Positions 1-9,043 of a stretch of DNA of 64,000 bases are shown one piece after another (the stretch's first letter is position 1; the number at the start of each line of letters is the position of its first letter). The DNA comes from Prosthecobacter debontii (GTDB lineage Bacteria > Verrucomicrobiota > Verrucomicrobiia > Verrucomicrobiales > Verrucomicrobiaceae), in the NCBI GenBank assembly GCA_945869675.1, contig CAMBPS010000002.1:1-64000 (forward strand). Reading direction: 5' to 3'. The notes under the pieces were generated by a model. It did not search any database. It saw nothing but the letters and a program-made list of their open reading frames with translations, and was not told the origin of the DNA. The position numbers were made by a program, and so were the translations under genes.

Positions 1-1581
1 GGTGGGTTTCCAGTGACGCTTTTCCCAGAAGCCCCAGATGACGAAGCCAGTCATTTGCGGGTGGCTATAGCAGAGCGTGAGCATGTCGCGCATGTGATCG
101 GCGTGAAGTTGGTCATCGAGCGTTTGGAAGTCGTATTCGGTGACGGTCAGAAGTTTCACCATGGAGCCAAAGTGCTGATAAATCTTCCACTCGTCGTCGA
201 TGCTCGGGATGGCGTAATCGCTGAAGTGGCTCTGGAAGCCGCAGCCATCGGGTGTTTGGCCTTTGGCTATCAGGTGCTTCATGTGCTTGTCGAAGCCTGC
301 GGTGCGATCAGGATTGAAGGTGTCTTCATTCACAAAGAGCAGCTTGTCGGTCTGCTTGCGGATCTTTGAATAGATGTCGGGATACACATCGGGGCCGACA
401 ACCTTGTAGAGGGCATCAGCTTCCACAAAGGGCACGGGATGATTCAGCGCGTCCCATTCATCGACATAGGGCGCAGCAAAAGGCAGCGCAAAAGCCCAGT
501 GCTGATCATAGCGAGCCATCAAGCCAGCAGGTCCACCCTTCTTCACTTCCTCAGCGGCCCAGGGCTCCAGATATCCCCAGCTCAGGTAGTGGCCGCGTGA
601 GGTCATCTTCTTGTCCTTGGCCCATTGCAGGGTCCACTGCACCGCGGCCTGGGTGCGCAGGCGGTTAGCGGCTTCCCAGGGTTTTGCGGGATCGGTTGCA
701 CCTTCGATGTTGCCCACGCGCAGGCCACTCTCAGGCACCACACGACTGAACAACTCATCGACGGTGTTGCGATACTTGATCTGATCTTCCTCGCTGATTT
801 TAAAGCCAAGCCCCGAGAGCATGTTTACATCCACCGCACTGCCGAAACCAAAGAGATGGCGCTTCATGCGCACGGTCACTTTGGCGCCTTCGATGGGTTT
901 GCCTGCGGCATCATGGACCACGACGTTGAGTTGTCCCTGCCGCAACTTGGCGATGCGGGCCTCCGCTTCCGCGCGCCATGGCGAATCGAGTTCACGACCC
1001 GCATAAGTTTTCTTCATCTGCGGTGCCTTGAAGACATCAAACCCAACCGGAAAGCGATACACCTGAAAGTCCGCCACCTCGATGACCTGCTTCTGCTCGC
1101 CGATGGCGATCTTGGCATTGCCCACGCCTTCCGGAAGGTCATTTCCGGCTTGGAAAACAAAGTAGGTGGTCTCCCAGTCCTTGCCGATGATCTGCGTCTT
1201 CCAGAGCACGGTGGACTTGTAGTCCTTCGTGTTCTGAACCGCGCAGGTGATCTTGCCTTTGCCATCTGCCATCTCGCTTTTGACGGTACGAGCCTTCACG
1301 ACAAACAAGCACACCTGATCTTTAGCGATGGCTCCAGTGAAACTCTTGTTCAAAGCGAGTTCATAGGACCTTTCGAGCTTCGCCGGTGACGTAGCGCGGA
1401 AGATAGATTTCGTCGGCGCATCGGTGTTCTCCACGTTTTCAATCGTCCCAAACTCCGGCTTCACGACCTTCGGAGCGATAAGCGCCTCCGGCAGCAAAGC
1501 GACGGCTTCATCTGGAAGCTGTGGTTCTTCGGCGTGCAGTGATGTGGCAGCGAGAAAGGCGAGGAGGAGATGGCGGATCAT
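1..1581 (-). CDS. Secreted GH10-like endo-xylanase family protein (3' end outside window)
   Basis: The frame is open from an ATG at 1581 to the window edge (527 codons). It begins with a short signal peptide (MIRHLLLAFLAATSLHAEE), followed by about 150 residues resembling a carbohydrate-binding beta-sandwich and a PEGA-like stretch (VVVHDAAGKPIEGAKVTV). A GH10-like TIM barrel follows: GHYLSWGYLEPW near residue 340, EWDALNHPV near 375 and TEYDF near 480. In GH10 xylanases the second motif is normally WDxxNE, whose Glu is the acid/base; here that position reads His (NHP). The nucleophile-like Glu in TEYDF is present. Classical xylanase activity is therefore uncertain, though the fold assignment is fairly secure. 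The protein would be exported and act on plant polysaccharide or a related glycan. The next gene upstream on this strand is 362 bp away, so it may have its own promoter. Confidence 0.72.
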   Translation of the reverse strand, partial: MIRHLLLAFLAATSLHAEEPQLPDEAVALLPEALIAPKVVKPEFGTIENVENTDAPTKSIFRATSPAKLERSYELALNKSFTGAIAKDQVCLFVVKARTVKSEMADGKGKITCAVQNTKDYKSTVLWKTQIIGKDWETTYFVFQAGNDLPEGVGNAKIAIGEQKQVIEVADFQVYRFPVGFDVFKAPQMKKTYAGRELDSPWRAEAEARIAKLRQGQLNVVVHDAAGKPIEGAKVTVRMKRHLFGFGSAVDVNMLSGLGFKISEEDQIKYRNTVDELFSRVVPESGLRVGNIEGATDPAKPWEAANRLRTQAAVQWTLQWAKDKKMTSRGHYLSWGYLEPWAAEEVKKGGPAGLMARYDQHWAFALPFAAPYVDEWDALNHPVPFVEADALYKVVGPDVYPDIYSKIRKQTDKLLFVNEDTFNPDRTAGFDKHMKHLIAKGQTPDGCGFQSHFSDYAIPSIDDEWKIYQHFGSMVKLLTVTEYDFQTLDDQLHADHMRDMLTLCYSHPQMTGFVIWGFWEKRHWKPT

Positions 1582-1943
1582 GATTGTCTATTTGTCTATG
1601 TTTGGCGGAAATGAGGCAAGTCGCAAGCATCTCAGAGTGCAATGGCTGCATGAGGAAAGCGGCTGCGTCGGCAACCTCATCGGATTGCGGCAAGCTCAGA
1701 ACTTCTTCTCACCCTAAAATCGAGGCCCCACGGAACAACTCTATCGAGCACTCATCTTCAGCGTTCCGGCAGCTCGGCGAGTCGCCTTAGCGGCGTTGGG
1801 GGCGGTTAAGTGGCCGATGACACTCTCGCAGATCGTGGTAATCGGTGCCTCGGCAATCCAATACTTCTCTCAACAGCTTGACGCCTTCAGAGCGACCTTT
1901 GCCACTCCGTCCACGAGGTGATCAAGTGAAGCAGCTACCCAGA
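1582..1943. other. Intergenic gap, no convincing gene
   Basis: This 362-bp gap separates two minus-strand genes. I see no terminator with a T-run. On the minus strand a stretch without an initiator Met stays open for about 45 codons around 1780-1925 and would encode VKLLREVLDCRGTDYHDLRE. I cannot assign it, and it may be a remnant or a dispersed repeat. Confidence 0.4.
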
Positions 1944-3209
1944 CTAGAGCAGCCTTTCCCAAGCTGCATCCACCCAGAAGAACTGGGAATAATAGAGCTT
2001 CGCGTAGTCGTAATGAGCGATCACACGCTCCAGTTCAGCACGGCGTTTTTTTAGAATCGTTACGTCTGGTGCCAACGTAACAACCCACGCAGCGGCGGTG
2101 GGCTCCCGCACAAAGGCAGTCTCCTTACCACGACGCGGAGAGATCTTCATGAAGTTCTTCAACTGCACATGAGCCAAGTCCTGCGCCTCCTGCTCCGTCT
2201 GCTGCGGTTTCCAGTCTTTGTTCATCACACGCCAGTCCATCTCGAAATAGCTTGTGTCCGCGTTGTCGAACTGCTGCGCCATGGGCAGGTTCTTGAAGGC
2301 GAGATCGGCGCTGGCTTGTAGCCCTTTGGCATACGCGGCGCGGATGGTTTCATCCTTCTCCATCTCCCACAGCACCCGCATGGCACTGACGCAGGTGCAG
2401 GAGGTCCAGCTGTGATATTTGGCATGCTCAAAGACCATGCCCTGTGCGCAGATCTCCAGCCGTGTGCGATTCTCTTTGCCACCTCGTTCCACCAGAGCGG
2501 AGTGATACATTTTGTCCCATTTCGCATCACCCGATACCGCATGGAGGACTTTGCACAGCAGCAGCAGCCGTGGTGCGCTGTCGAAGCTGAAGCCTGCAAA
2601 TCCACCACGCCGACCAAAAGGTTGTTCAGCAGGCATCGACCATTTCATGGTCACAATGGCATCCGCCGTATCGACGAGATGCTTGCTGATCTGCAACTTC
2701 TCCGCTTCGGTCGCGAGGCCAGACTCGAAGTAGCGCCACAGGCCAAGAAACCACGGCGACGACTGATCATTTGAGCCCATCGGATAGTGTGACTTGCCGT
2801 CCGTGGTCACACCGCGGCCCACAAAGCCCTTCACCTCACTAATGGAGTTTAATAAAAGCAGACCCTGCATCAGCTTGCGGGCCTTGTCAGCATCATCCGC
2901 TGACTTCGTCCGCTTCCATCGCAGTATGGCAGCATCCATATAAAGCCCGTTAAACATCGCCCCATTCTCAATAGGTGCCCACCAGCCCAACGCATTTGGT
3001 TTTCCTTCACGCAGTTCCTCTGGCGTCGGTAGCGAAACCTTCCCGTCCATGTCCGCGAAATCGATCATGATCCCATACTTGTCGATGAAACGCCGCCAGA
3101 TCTCCGTGTGGGCTTGAGCTGCAGCAGACGCTGCATCACGTGCAATCGACAGGCGTGGAAGACAGGCGCTCGCGGCGACGGATACTTGAAGGAAGGTTCT
3201 GCGATTCAT
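1944..3209 (-). CDS. Secreted alpha-helical (toroid-like) protein of unknown function
   Basis: Starting at the ATG at 3209 gives 421 residues and places a twin-arginine-like signal (NRRTFLQVSVAASACLP) at the very N-terminus. An in-frame ATG 21 bp upstream is less likely. The mature part is rich in aromatic residues and helices (NALGWWAPIENGAMFNGLY, SSPWFLGLWRYFESG, YHSWTSCTCVSAMRVLWEM), a composition seen in (alpha/alpha)6-barrel glycosidases and lyases. I recognise no defined family signature or catalytic pair. It lies 150 bp downstream of an FAD oxidoreductase on the same strand and may be co-transcribed with it. A role in secreted carbohydrate metabolism is inference from fold impression and neighbours. 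Confidence 0.6.
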   Translation of the reverse strand: MNRRTFLQVSVAASACLPRLSIARDAASAAAQAHTEIWRRFIDKYGIMIDFADMDGKVSLPTPEELREGKPNALGWWAPIENGAMFNGLYMDAAILRWKRTKSADDADKARKLMQGLLLLNSISEVKGFVGRGVTTDGKSHYPMGSNDQSSPWFLGLWRYFESGLATEAEKLQISKHLVDTADAIVTMKWSMPAEQPFGRRGGFAGFSFDSAPRLLLLCKVLHAVSGDAKWDKMYHSALVERGGKENRTRLEICAQGMVFEHAKYHSWTSCTCVSAMRVLWEMEKDETIRAAYAKGLQASADLAFKNLPMAQQFDNADTSYFEMDWRVMNKDWKPQQTEQEAQDLAHVQLKNFMKISPRRGKETAFVREPTAAAWVVTLAPDVTILKKRRAELERVIAHYDYAKLYYSQFFWVDAAWERLL

Positions 3210-3358
3210 CAATAAAGAGTGGAGATTCATACCGTCTCACCTTGCCGCGGGCACGGCAAGGACTTGCTTGTCTGCCAACAACATTTCCCGCACTTGGCTG
3301 TAGCGAACGGGCGCTGCGCGTACCTATATTTCGGTCAAAACGAAGCCACCAACGAGGA

Positions 3359-5626
3359 TTAAGGCGACTGAAGCCGATCAGGCACATTGTTGTTGTCACG
3401 ATCCAAGGGCAGCGGGTCATCGAGGTCTTTGCGGCCATCGCCATCGTCGTCGCCGCCGGGCTGGAGCCATGTGCCTGCGGCGGGCATCCATTCCTTTTTC
3501 AATCCAAGTGCACACCAGAGGTGCTGTGCGGCCTCGGCGCGGGTGACGTTGCGCGTGCCGAAGTCTGACAAAGATTTCGCCACGGGCAGGCCAAGACGTT
3601 TCAGCCATTCGGCAAGTGTGGCGCGTGTGGCTTTAGCATCCGGGGTGAAACGCGCCGCAGTGGGCTGGAAGTCGCCCCAGGTGACCATCGCCTCGATGGA
3701 AATGCGATCAGGATCATCGGCTGACACATCGGCATACACCGGCTTGTCATGATGCGGCCAGTCCTTGGCGTCTGGCAAGGCGCGGTACATTCGAGCGAGC
3801 ACGCGGGCGAGTTCGCGGCGGGTCATGGGTTGATCAGGCTTGAAAAACAAACTTTCCGCATCGGGCTGCCAGATGCCGCGCACGGACAGCATGTTTGCGG
3901 CTTCAAAGTGAAGATCATCGGGCGCGAGATCATGCCAGGGCCAGAGCAGGATGCCAGGACCGCCCGTGCCGCGCACAAGGCGCAGTTGCAGTTCGCGCAC
4001 CTTTGCCACATCGCTGGTGACCTCACGCGGCTCGATGCCATCTCGCAGACTCAGCCAGGCGAGCGTGGCTCCTGCTTGGCCGACGTGCATCATTTGGCCA
4101 TGCAATCGAATCGCGGACTGCACGACGCTGCTGACACCGATGTTTTTTCCCGCACCGATCAAGCCCTTCATCTCCACGGGCACGAGTCCACGCAGTGGGA
4201 AGGTGGAGCGATCCGTGTCCGTGTGCCAGCCACGTGTGGGTGTCATGATGTTGCGCCACGGGCCGTTGCGCGATCCGGCGACAAAGCCGCGACGAGTGGG
4301 ATGAAAGTCGATGTTAAACTGGTAGCCGAAGATCCCGTCCGTTGGCAGCACCTTGGCCCACATCGGTTCGCGAGTGGCGGCGCGGATGTCTTGCTCGCGC
4401 AGCATGTAGAGTGCTTCGAGGCGCAGGCCTTCGCGGATGTAGGGCTTCGGCGGCAAACGATCCGCCGTGCCGAACTCGTCCGTGAGCTGCATGTAGCGAA
4501 AGGATTGCGGGAAGTCCCCCACGCGATCATGCACGGCTGTTTGCAGATGGTACAGCATACCGAGCGCATGCTGCTTCACGTCATCGAAGATGATCCGGCG
4601 TTGCGCGGGCGTGAGTTCGACGATGTTCTTCTTCGATGCGCCAGGCTCCGTCTTTTCCAGCGCATCCACGACACGCTGCGGGAGTTGGCACAGCGGATAA
4701 TCCTGCGTGGGGTAGTTCAGAAAGGTAGCCTCGGTGCCCGGCGCGAAACCATTGTGCCAGCGATCCACGAGACGGCGGTGCGTGTAAGGGCTGTTGCCGC
4801 TCGGCGAATAAATGCCGCCGCTCATGTCGCTGTCCACCCACGGCGCTAGCTTGTCGAGCCCAGCGAAGGAGAGCGGGTGATAAGTCTCAGGCTTCGTGAT
4901 GGTCGCATCTTTGCCGCCCGTCTCTCGCAGCACCAGGCACCACGACATGGGATTCATCTCCTGCGGTCCCGCCTCATCAAAAGCCTCCGGCGCACTGGCT
5001 TCGCCAAAGCGTGCTTTCAAATCCGGCCCCGCGCCATGCTTCGCGCCACTGAGGCGAATCACATCGCCCCAATCGCTCGCATCCATCGTGAGACGAGCGT
5101 TGATCTGCATACGCTCCGCCCCGCCTTTCGTCGGCTCAAACTCCGCTCCGGTGACACGGCCCTCTTTGACCATCACCTTCATCGGCTGCCAACCGCGCAC
5201 GATGCGCAAGGACCCACCATCGACAGACGGCTTCACCAGTTCCTCGAAGATCTTCGCAGCCGCCGCAGGCTCGATGGTTTCCGTGCCGCAAAAGGAATTC
5301 CCCGGAGTCGCCATGCCATACGTGAGCGAGTTGTGCGCACGGATACGACGCAGCACCTCAAGGAAGAGTCCACTGCGAGGAAAGTTCGTTCGGGTGCCAT
5401 TCACCACCGTCCATTCATCTGGGCAACCCACGCCCTCCGCGCTGAACTGTCCACCGAGCCAATCAATGTCATTCACCAGCACGATCTTCTTCACGCCCAG
5501 TCGCGCCGCCTGCACCGCCGCCGCGCAGGCGGATTCATTGCCGCCGACAATGAGGAGATCTGCCTCAATGACCTCGGCAGGCAAGAGACTGGGTAAGAGT
5601 AGGAGAGGCAGAAGGAGTTTCATCAT
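3359..5626 (-). CDS. Exported FAD-dependent oxidoreductase with SLH-like and calcium-binding tail
   Basis: This 755-residue protein begins with a signal peptide (MMKLLLPLLLLPSLLPAEV) and a Rossmann FAD-binding segment (ADLLIVGGNESACAAAVQAA) with the nucleotide loop GGNESA. This is typical of the FAD_oxidored family common in Verrucomicrobia and Planctomycetes. The second half of the nucleotide site is near GLIGAGKNIGVSS, about residue 480. From about 590 to 720 there are SLH-like repeats (FKPDQPMTRRELARVLARMY; RFTPDAKATRATLAEWLKRL). The last 30 residues are Asp-rich (DDDGDGRKDLDDPLPLDRD), like thrombospondin type-3 or EF-hand calcium loops. It is probably anchored at the cell surface. Its start ATGA overlaps the stop of the SDR gene, implying translational coupling. 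Substrate is unknown; sugar or polyol oxidation is a guess from context. Confidence 0.8.
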   Translation of the reverse strand: MMKLLLPLLLLPSLLPAEVIEADLLIVGGNESACAAAVQAARLGVKKIVLVNDIDWLGGQFSAEGVGCPDEWTVVNGTRTNFPRSGLFLEVLRRIRAHNSLTYGMATPGNSFCGTETIEPAAAAKIFEELVKPSVDGGSLRIVRGWQPMKVMVKEGRVTGAEFEPTKGGAERMQINARLTMDASDWGDVIRLSGAKHGAGPDLKARFGEASAPEAFDEAGPQEMNPMSWCLVLRETGGKDATITKPETYHPLSFAGLDKLAPWVDSDMSGGIYSPSGNSPYTHRRLVDRWHNGFAPGTEATFLNYPTQDYPLCQLPQRVVDALEKTEPGASKKNIVELTPAQRRIIFDDVKQHALGMLYHLQTAVHDRVGDFPQSFRYMQLTDEFGTADRLPPKPYIREGLRLEALYMLREQDIRAATREPMWAKVLPTDGIFGYQFNIDFHPTRRGFVAGSRNGPWRNIMTPTRGWHTDTDRSTFPLRGLVPVEMKGLIGAGKNIGVSSVVQSAIRLHGQMMHVGQAGATLAWLSLRDGIEPREVTSDVAKVRELQLRLVRGTGGPGILLWPWHDLAPDDLHFEAANMLSVRGIWQPDAESLFFKPDQPMTRRELARVLARMYRALPDAKDWPHHDKPVYADVSADDPDRISIEAMVTWGDFQPTAARFTPDAKATRATLAEWLKRLGLPVAKSLSDFGTRNVTRAEAAQHLWCALGLKKEWMPAAGTWLQPGGDDDGDGRKDLDDPLPLDRDNNNVPDRLQSP

Positions 5627-6351
5627 AGCTGGGAAATGGGCTGCACCATCGGCCAGAGCTTGATCTCCTCGGTCACGAGGTGCGCGGGCAGTTGGGCGAT
5701 TTGAAGGATAAAAAGACCCATGTCAGCAGGCGAGATGCATCGCGCGAGCACGTCAGGATCACGCGGCGGAAGGTTGGCCGCTTCCGTGAAGTCCGTCTGG
5801 CCCCAGGAAGGCAAAACGGAGGTCACGCGCACGCCGTGAGGTCGCAACTCGGTGAGCAGGCAGCGCGTGAACATGAGCAAACCAGCTTTCGCTGCCGAAT
5901 ACACACTCCAGCCCGGCCACGCATGCGAGGAGCAGGCGCTGCCGATGTTCACGATGAGGCCGCTGCCCTGCTTTTGCATGATCGCAGCAGCGCGACGGCA
6001 GCCGAGCATGGCACCCGTGAGATTACTGGCGAGGCTTTGCGCGATGGCCACATCCGTCTGCTCGCTGGCCGGTCCAATTTTGACGCCTTCGCCTGCATTG
6101 TTGATCAAGACATCGAGCCGCCCTGTTTGCGTCAGCACCTCGGCCATCAGCCGATCCCAAGCATTACCATCCGCCACATCGGCGACGAATGACCTCGCTC
6201 CGATGCGGTTGGCGGTCTCTTGGAGTTTGTTCTGGCTTCGTCCCGTGATCCAGACCCGCGCCCCAGCCTTCACGAAGGCCTCCGCGATGCCCGCGCCGTA
6301 GCCGCGCGAGCCGCCGGTGACGATGACAGTGGAGGCGGTCAGGTTTGTCAT
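5623..6351 (-). CDS. Short-chain dehydrogenase/reductase (SDR)
   Basis: This is a 242-residue classical SDR. The NAD(P)-binding motif TGGSRGYG is at residues 12-19, the structural NNAG motif at 84-87, and the active-site YSAAK (Tyr151, Lys155) follows the catalytic Ser in the NIGSAC segment near 138. It most likely oxidises or reduces a sugar, sugar acid or small alcohol in the cytoplasm. Its stop overlaps the start of the FAD oxidoreductase by 4 bp, so the two form an operon. It is divergent from an IclR regulator, a common arrangement for sugar-acid catabolic genes, so that regulator is the likely controller (inference). Confidence 0.87.
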   Translation of the reverse strand: MTNLTASTVIVTGGSRGYGAGIAEAFVKAGARVWITGRSQNKLQETANRIGARSFVADVADGNAWDRLMAEVLTQTGRLDVLINNAGEGVKIGPASEQTDVAIAQSLASNLTGAMLGCRRAAAIMQKQGSGLIVNIGSACSSHAWPGWSVYSAAKAGLLMFTRCLLTELRPHGVRVTSVLPSWGQTDFTEAANLPPRDPDVLARCISPADMGLFILQIAQLPAHLVTEEIKLWPMVQPISQL

Positions 6352-6401
6352 TTGGGCTATGAGTTGAAAGGAAGAACCGATTGAAGATCACGAACTACGC
6401 G

Positions 6402-6435
6402 TTTGCAATGGCAAATCTTGTTTCGTATATCAAAC
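6402..6435. promoter_or_regulatory. Candidate IclR operator palindromes in divergent gap
   Basis: Two imperfect dyads lie between the SDR gene and the IclR start: TTTGC-AATG-GCAAA at 6402-6415 and GTTTCGTATATCAAAC at 6420-6435 (12 of 16 positions symmetric). IclR-family proteins often autoregulate through short dyads in divergent promoter regions. Assignment rests on position and symmetry alone. If the regulator starts at the upstream TTG (6381), these sites would lie inside its coding sequence. Confidence 0.35.
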
Positions 6436-6437
6436 TT

Positions 6438-7259
6438 ATGTCCAAGGCCCGAAAAACCGTCGTCAACCCTCTCGGCCGCTACAAGGTGCCCATCCTCGAA
6501 CGCACGCTGGATCTGCTGGAGCTGCTCTCGCGACACCCAGAAGGCATGACCCTCACCGCAATGACCGAGACCCTCAAGATGCCAAAGAATTCCGTCTTCC
6601 GCATCGCCACCACACTCACGCTGCGTGGCTACACCGAGCGCGATGAGGGCACCAAAACCTACCGTGCTAGCCGCAAGCTGCTCAGCCTCGGCCATGCCGC
6701 CGTGGGCAGCGAGCGTCTCATCCAGGCCGCTGCGCCCATCCTCACCGCCTTACGCGATGCCACGGGCGAAACTGCCCTGCTCGGCACGCTGGCTGGCAAT
6801 CATGGCGTGGTGCTTGATCAGGTGCTGTCATCGCATCCGGTGAAGGTCGTGGTCGAGATCGGCCATGCCTTCACTCTGCACACCGCCGCACCGGCAAAGG
6901 CCATGCTCGCCTACTGGAGCCCGGAAACACAGAAGGCCTTTGTGAAGCAGATCAAGTTCACCAAACACACCCGCCACACAATCACCAGCGCCTCGGCTTT
7001 TCTCGCCGAGCTCAAGCAGGCCAAAGCCAGCGGCTACGCGCTGGATCGCGGCGAGGAGAGCGAGACGTTTGCCTGCGTCGCCGCACCTGTGTTTGATCAT
7101 CGCGGCCATCCCGTCGCCGCCATCTGGATCAGTGGTCCATCGGATCGAGTCACGCCGTGTGCTTTGGATAAACTGGGGCTCAAGGTGAAAACGTTCGCCG
7201 ATCAGCTCTCTCAACGGCTTGGTTATCAGACGAAAGCGAACCCATACAGCTTCTGCTGA
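6438..7259 (+). CDS. IclR-family transcriptional regulator
   Basis: The protein has an N-terminal winged helix-turn-helix (VPILERTLDLLELLSRHPEG and the recognition-helix region TLKMPKNSVFRIATTLTLRG). An IclR effector-binding domain follows (RDATGETALLGTLAGNHGVV; GHAFTLHTAAPAKAMLAYWS; SYALDRGEE-like segment; AAIWISGPSDRV). ATG 6438 gives 273 residues, normal for the family. In-frame alternatives are ATG 6408 and TTG 6381. The TTG has the best Shine-Dalgarno (AAAGGAAG, 6 nt upstream) but would leave only 29 bp to the divergent SDR gene. It probably senses a sugar acid or aromatic acid. The nearby KDG kinase suggests a KdgR-like role (inference). Confidence 0.85.
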   Translation: MSKARKTVVNPLGRYKVPILERTLDLLELLSRHPEGMTLTAMTETLKMPKNSVFRIATTLTLRGYTERDEGTKTYRASRKLLSLGHAAVGSERLIQAAAPILTALRDATGETALLGTLAGNHGVVLDQVLSSHPVKVVVEIGHAFTLHTAAPAKAMLAYWSPETQKAFVKQIKFTKHTRHTITSASAFLAELKQAKASGYALDRGEESETFACVAAPVFDHRGHPVAAIWISGPSDRVTPCALDKLGLKVKTFADQLSQRLGYQTKANPYSFC

Positions 7260-7308
7260 AGCACGCGCACGGATGCGTCGAGCAAAGTTGTGGACGTTTT
7301 GACTACGC

Positions 7309-8895
7309 TTAGGGGGCTGGGCTTAAAGACTCCAGTTTCCCGAACATGATGCGGTCGCTGGAGCCTTTGTGGTCACTCTGCGTGACGGTGAGCCAGACCG
7401 CGCCTTCGTGTTCGTGGAAGGTCGGATACTGGAACGAATGCGGAGACTCGAAGCGGTATTTGCGCTCCCAGACCCGGCCATCGCGGGAGATGTCCACGTT
7501 GAACACGCTGCGCCCGCAATTCTCGACTTTGGTGTTTTCCTGCCAGCCGAGGTAATAGACATCGCCAAACTTATCGAAGGTGGGTTTCGAGTTCAGCCCG
7601 TTCGGCACAAAAGGCATCGGCTGGCCAATGGTCCACGTCTTGCCGTCTTTGCTGGTGGTGAAGTGGTAGTTGCCGGCGTCGTTGCGGCAGATCGCCATCC
7701 AGGTGCCGTCCGGCAGGCGATTCACAGCCGACTCGCTGATCTGCTGCGACTGCGGTTCGTTGTAATGGCCGATAACCTCGAAGGTCGTGAAGTCATCATG
7801 CAGCACGGCGAGCGCGTTCTGTTTGCCGGGGAAGTTGTTGAGCGCCACGTAGCGCCGGCCGTCGAACTCCTTGAACGAATCGAAGATGAAGAGGCCCTGA
7901 TTGACGGCTTTCCTCGTGAAGCCCAGGGCCGCCGCATCGGCGTGAAAATGACGCGGCTCCATGTCGAACACTCCGGCGGCAGTTTTCAGCTTCGCCTTGT
8001 GGATGCTTCCTTTGAAGGTCTGCGTGCCAAGATCGAAATCGCGATACCAAGTGAGCGCCTGTTCCTTTGCGGGCTGGCTGCAAAAATAGGTGCGCAGCGT
8101 GTGGTCGTCCTTGCGGATGATGCGCGGTACAAAACACATTCCCTTTGGCAACGTTACGTTGTCGAACACCTGTTCCGATTTCGCCATTGGGATGGTCTTC
8201 TCCACCTCGCGGGTCTTCAGATTGACAATCGATAGGACACAATACTGCGCCGCACCCGCGCCGTGGCCCGGTTCTACATCGTTGTCGTGCTCCACGATGT
8301 AAGCGCGATCACCCACACAGACGAACTCTGCATCATGCGCGCCTTTCGCCTGCGGTGCGGTGACTTTGATGAGCCTGGAGAGAATTTCATCCCCCTCACG
8401 CTTGGCATCCCATTTGGTGGGAAGGTTAGCGGTTGATGTCGGCAATGTTTCCGCAGACGTTTGAACTGGGATTTTACAGGATTGCCAGGCGCGGAAACGC
8501 CACTTTCCTTTCTCTTCGCACCACACAGCCAAAAAACTAAGCACGCTATCGGCGACGACTCCGGCAGCGGTGACTTTCACGACTGCGCGACCAGTCATCA
8601 GTGCAACGCTGGGTGAGAGTCTATGAAAAGTGCGCTCTTCGTAACGGATGGACTCGTAGCGAGTGCGCCCGCTGGTAAGCGTCTCGATGAGGCTTGTCTT
8701 GGTATCCACAGTCCCGGTCGAATGGGCATAGCGCAGGCCATCTGAGAAAAGATCGGCCAATCGTGCATGATCAGCGGCGACGGTGGCACTCACGCGCTCG
8801 TCATCCGCAGCTTGTAGAGCCTTGAGCGCAGCATCATCGGCGGCCTGAAGCGTGGCGACGGAAAGTAGGATGAGAGATAAAAGGCGAAGGGTCAT
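7309..8895 (-). CDS. Secreted two-domain protein: DUF4440/SnoaL-like plus sialidase-type beta-propeller
   Basis: This 528-residue protein has a signal peptide (MTLRLLSLILLSVATLQA). Residues 20-135 look like a DUF4440/SnoaL-like cone domain (LKALQAADDERVSATVAADH, DLFSDGLRYAHSTGTV, FLAVWCEEKGKWRFRAWQSC). The remaining 370 residues have beta-propeller features of sialidase/BNR-like proteins (TSKDGKTWTIGQPMPFVPNG, DISRDGRVWERKYRFESPHS). Joining these two modules is uncommon. It is transcribed toward and convergent with the IclR gene. Enzymatic substrate is unknown; an extracellular glycan-related role is inferred from the propeller. Confidence 0.65.
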   Translation of the reverse strand: MTLRLLSLILLSVATLQAADDAALKALQAADDERVSATVAADHARLADLFSDGLRYAHSTGTVDTKTSLIETLTSGRTRYESIRYEERTFHRLSPSVALMTGRAVVKVTAAGVVADSVLSFLAVWCEEKGKWRFRAWQSCKIPVQTSAETLPTSTANLPTKWDAKREGDEILSRLIKVTAPQAKGAHDAEFVCVGDRAYIVEHDNDVEPGHGAGAAQYCVLSIVNLKTREVEKTIPMAKSEQVFDNVTLPKGMCFVPRIIRKDDHTLRTYFCSQPAKEQALTWYRDFDLGTQTFKGSIHKAKLKTAAGVFDMEPRHFHADAAALGFTRKAVNQGLFIFDSFKEFDGRRYVALNNFPGKQNALAVLHDDFTTFEVIGHYNEPQSQQISESAVNRLPDGTWMAICRNDAGNYHFTTSKDGKTWTIGQPMPFVPNGLNSKPTFDKFGDVYYLGWQENTKVENCGRSVFNVDISRDGRVWERKYRFESPHSFQYPTFHEHEGAVWLTVTQSDHKGSSDRIMFGKLESLSPAP

Positions 8896-9043
8896 AAGGT
8901 CATGGCGTTGCTTGAGATGGTTTGGGGCGAATGCAGATGGGCGTATCAGGGTTCACCAGCAGCCAGACAAGCGAGCCTGCCAGGCAGACAGCAGCGGCGA
9001 GTCAATGGGATGAGTGAGGATTGTTCATATTTGGGGTGGTGTT

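Noticed and set aside
1780-1925. Open minus-strand stretch encoding VKLLREVLDCRGTDYHDL
   Set aside because: No start codon, no family recognised and stops on both sides; kept only as a note in the intergenic entry.
3749-4849. Long plus-strand frame of 366 codons
   Set aside because: It is antisense to the FAD oxidoreductase; its composition mirrors the GC-rich third positions of that gene.
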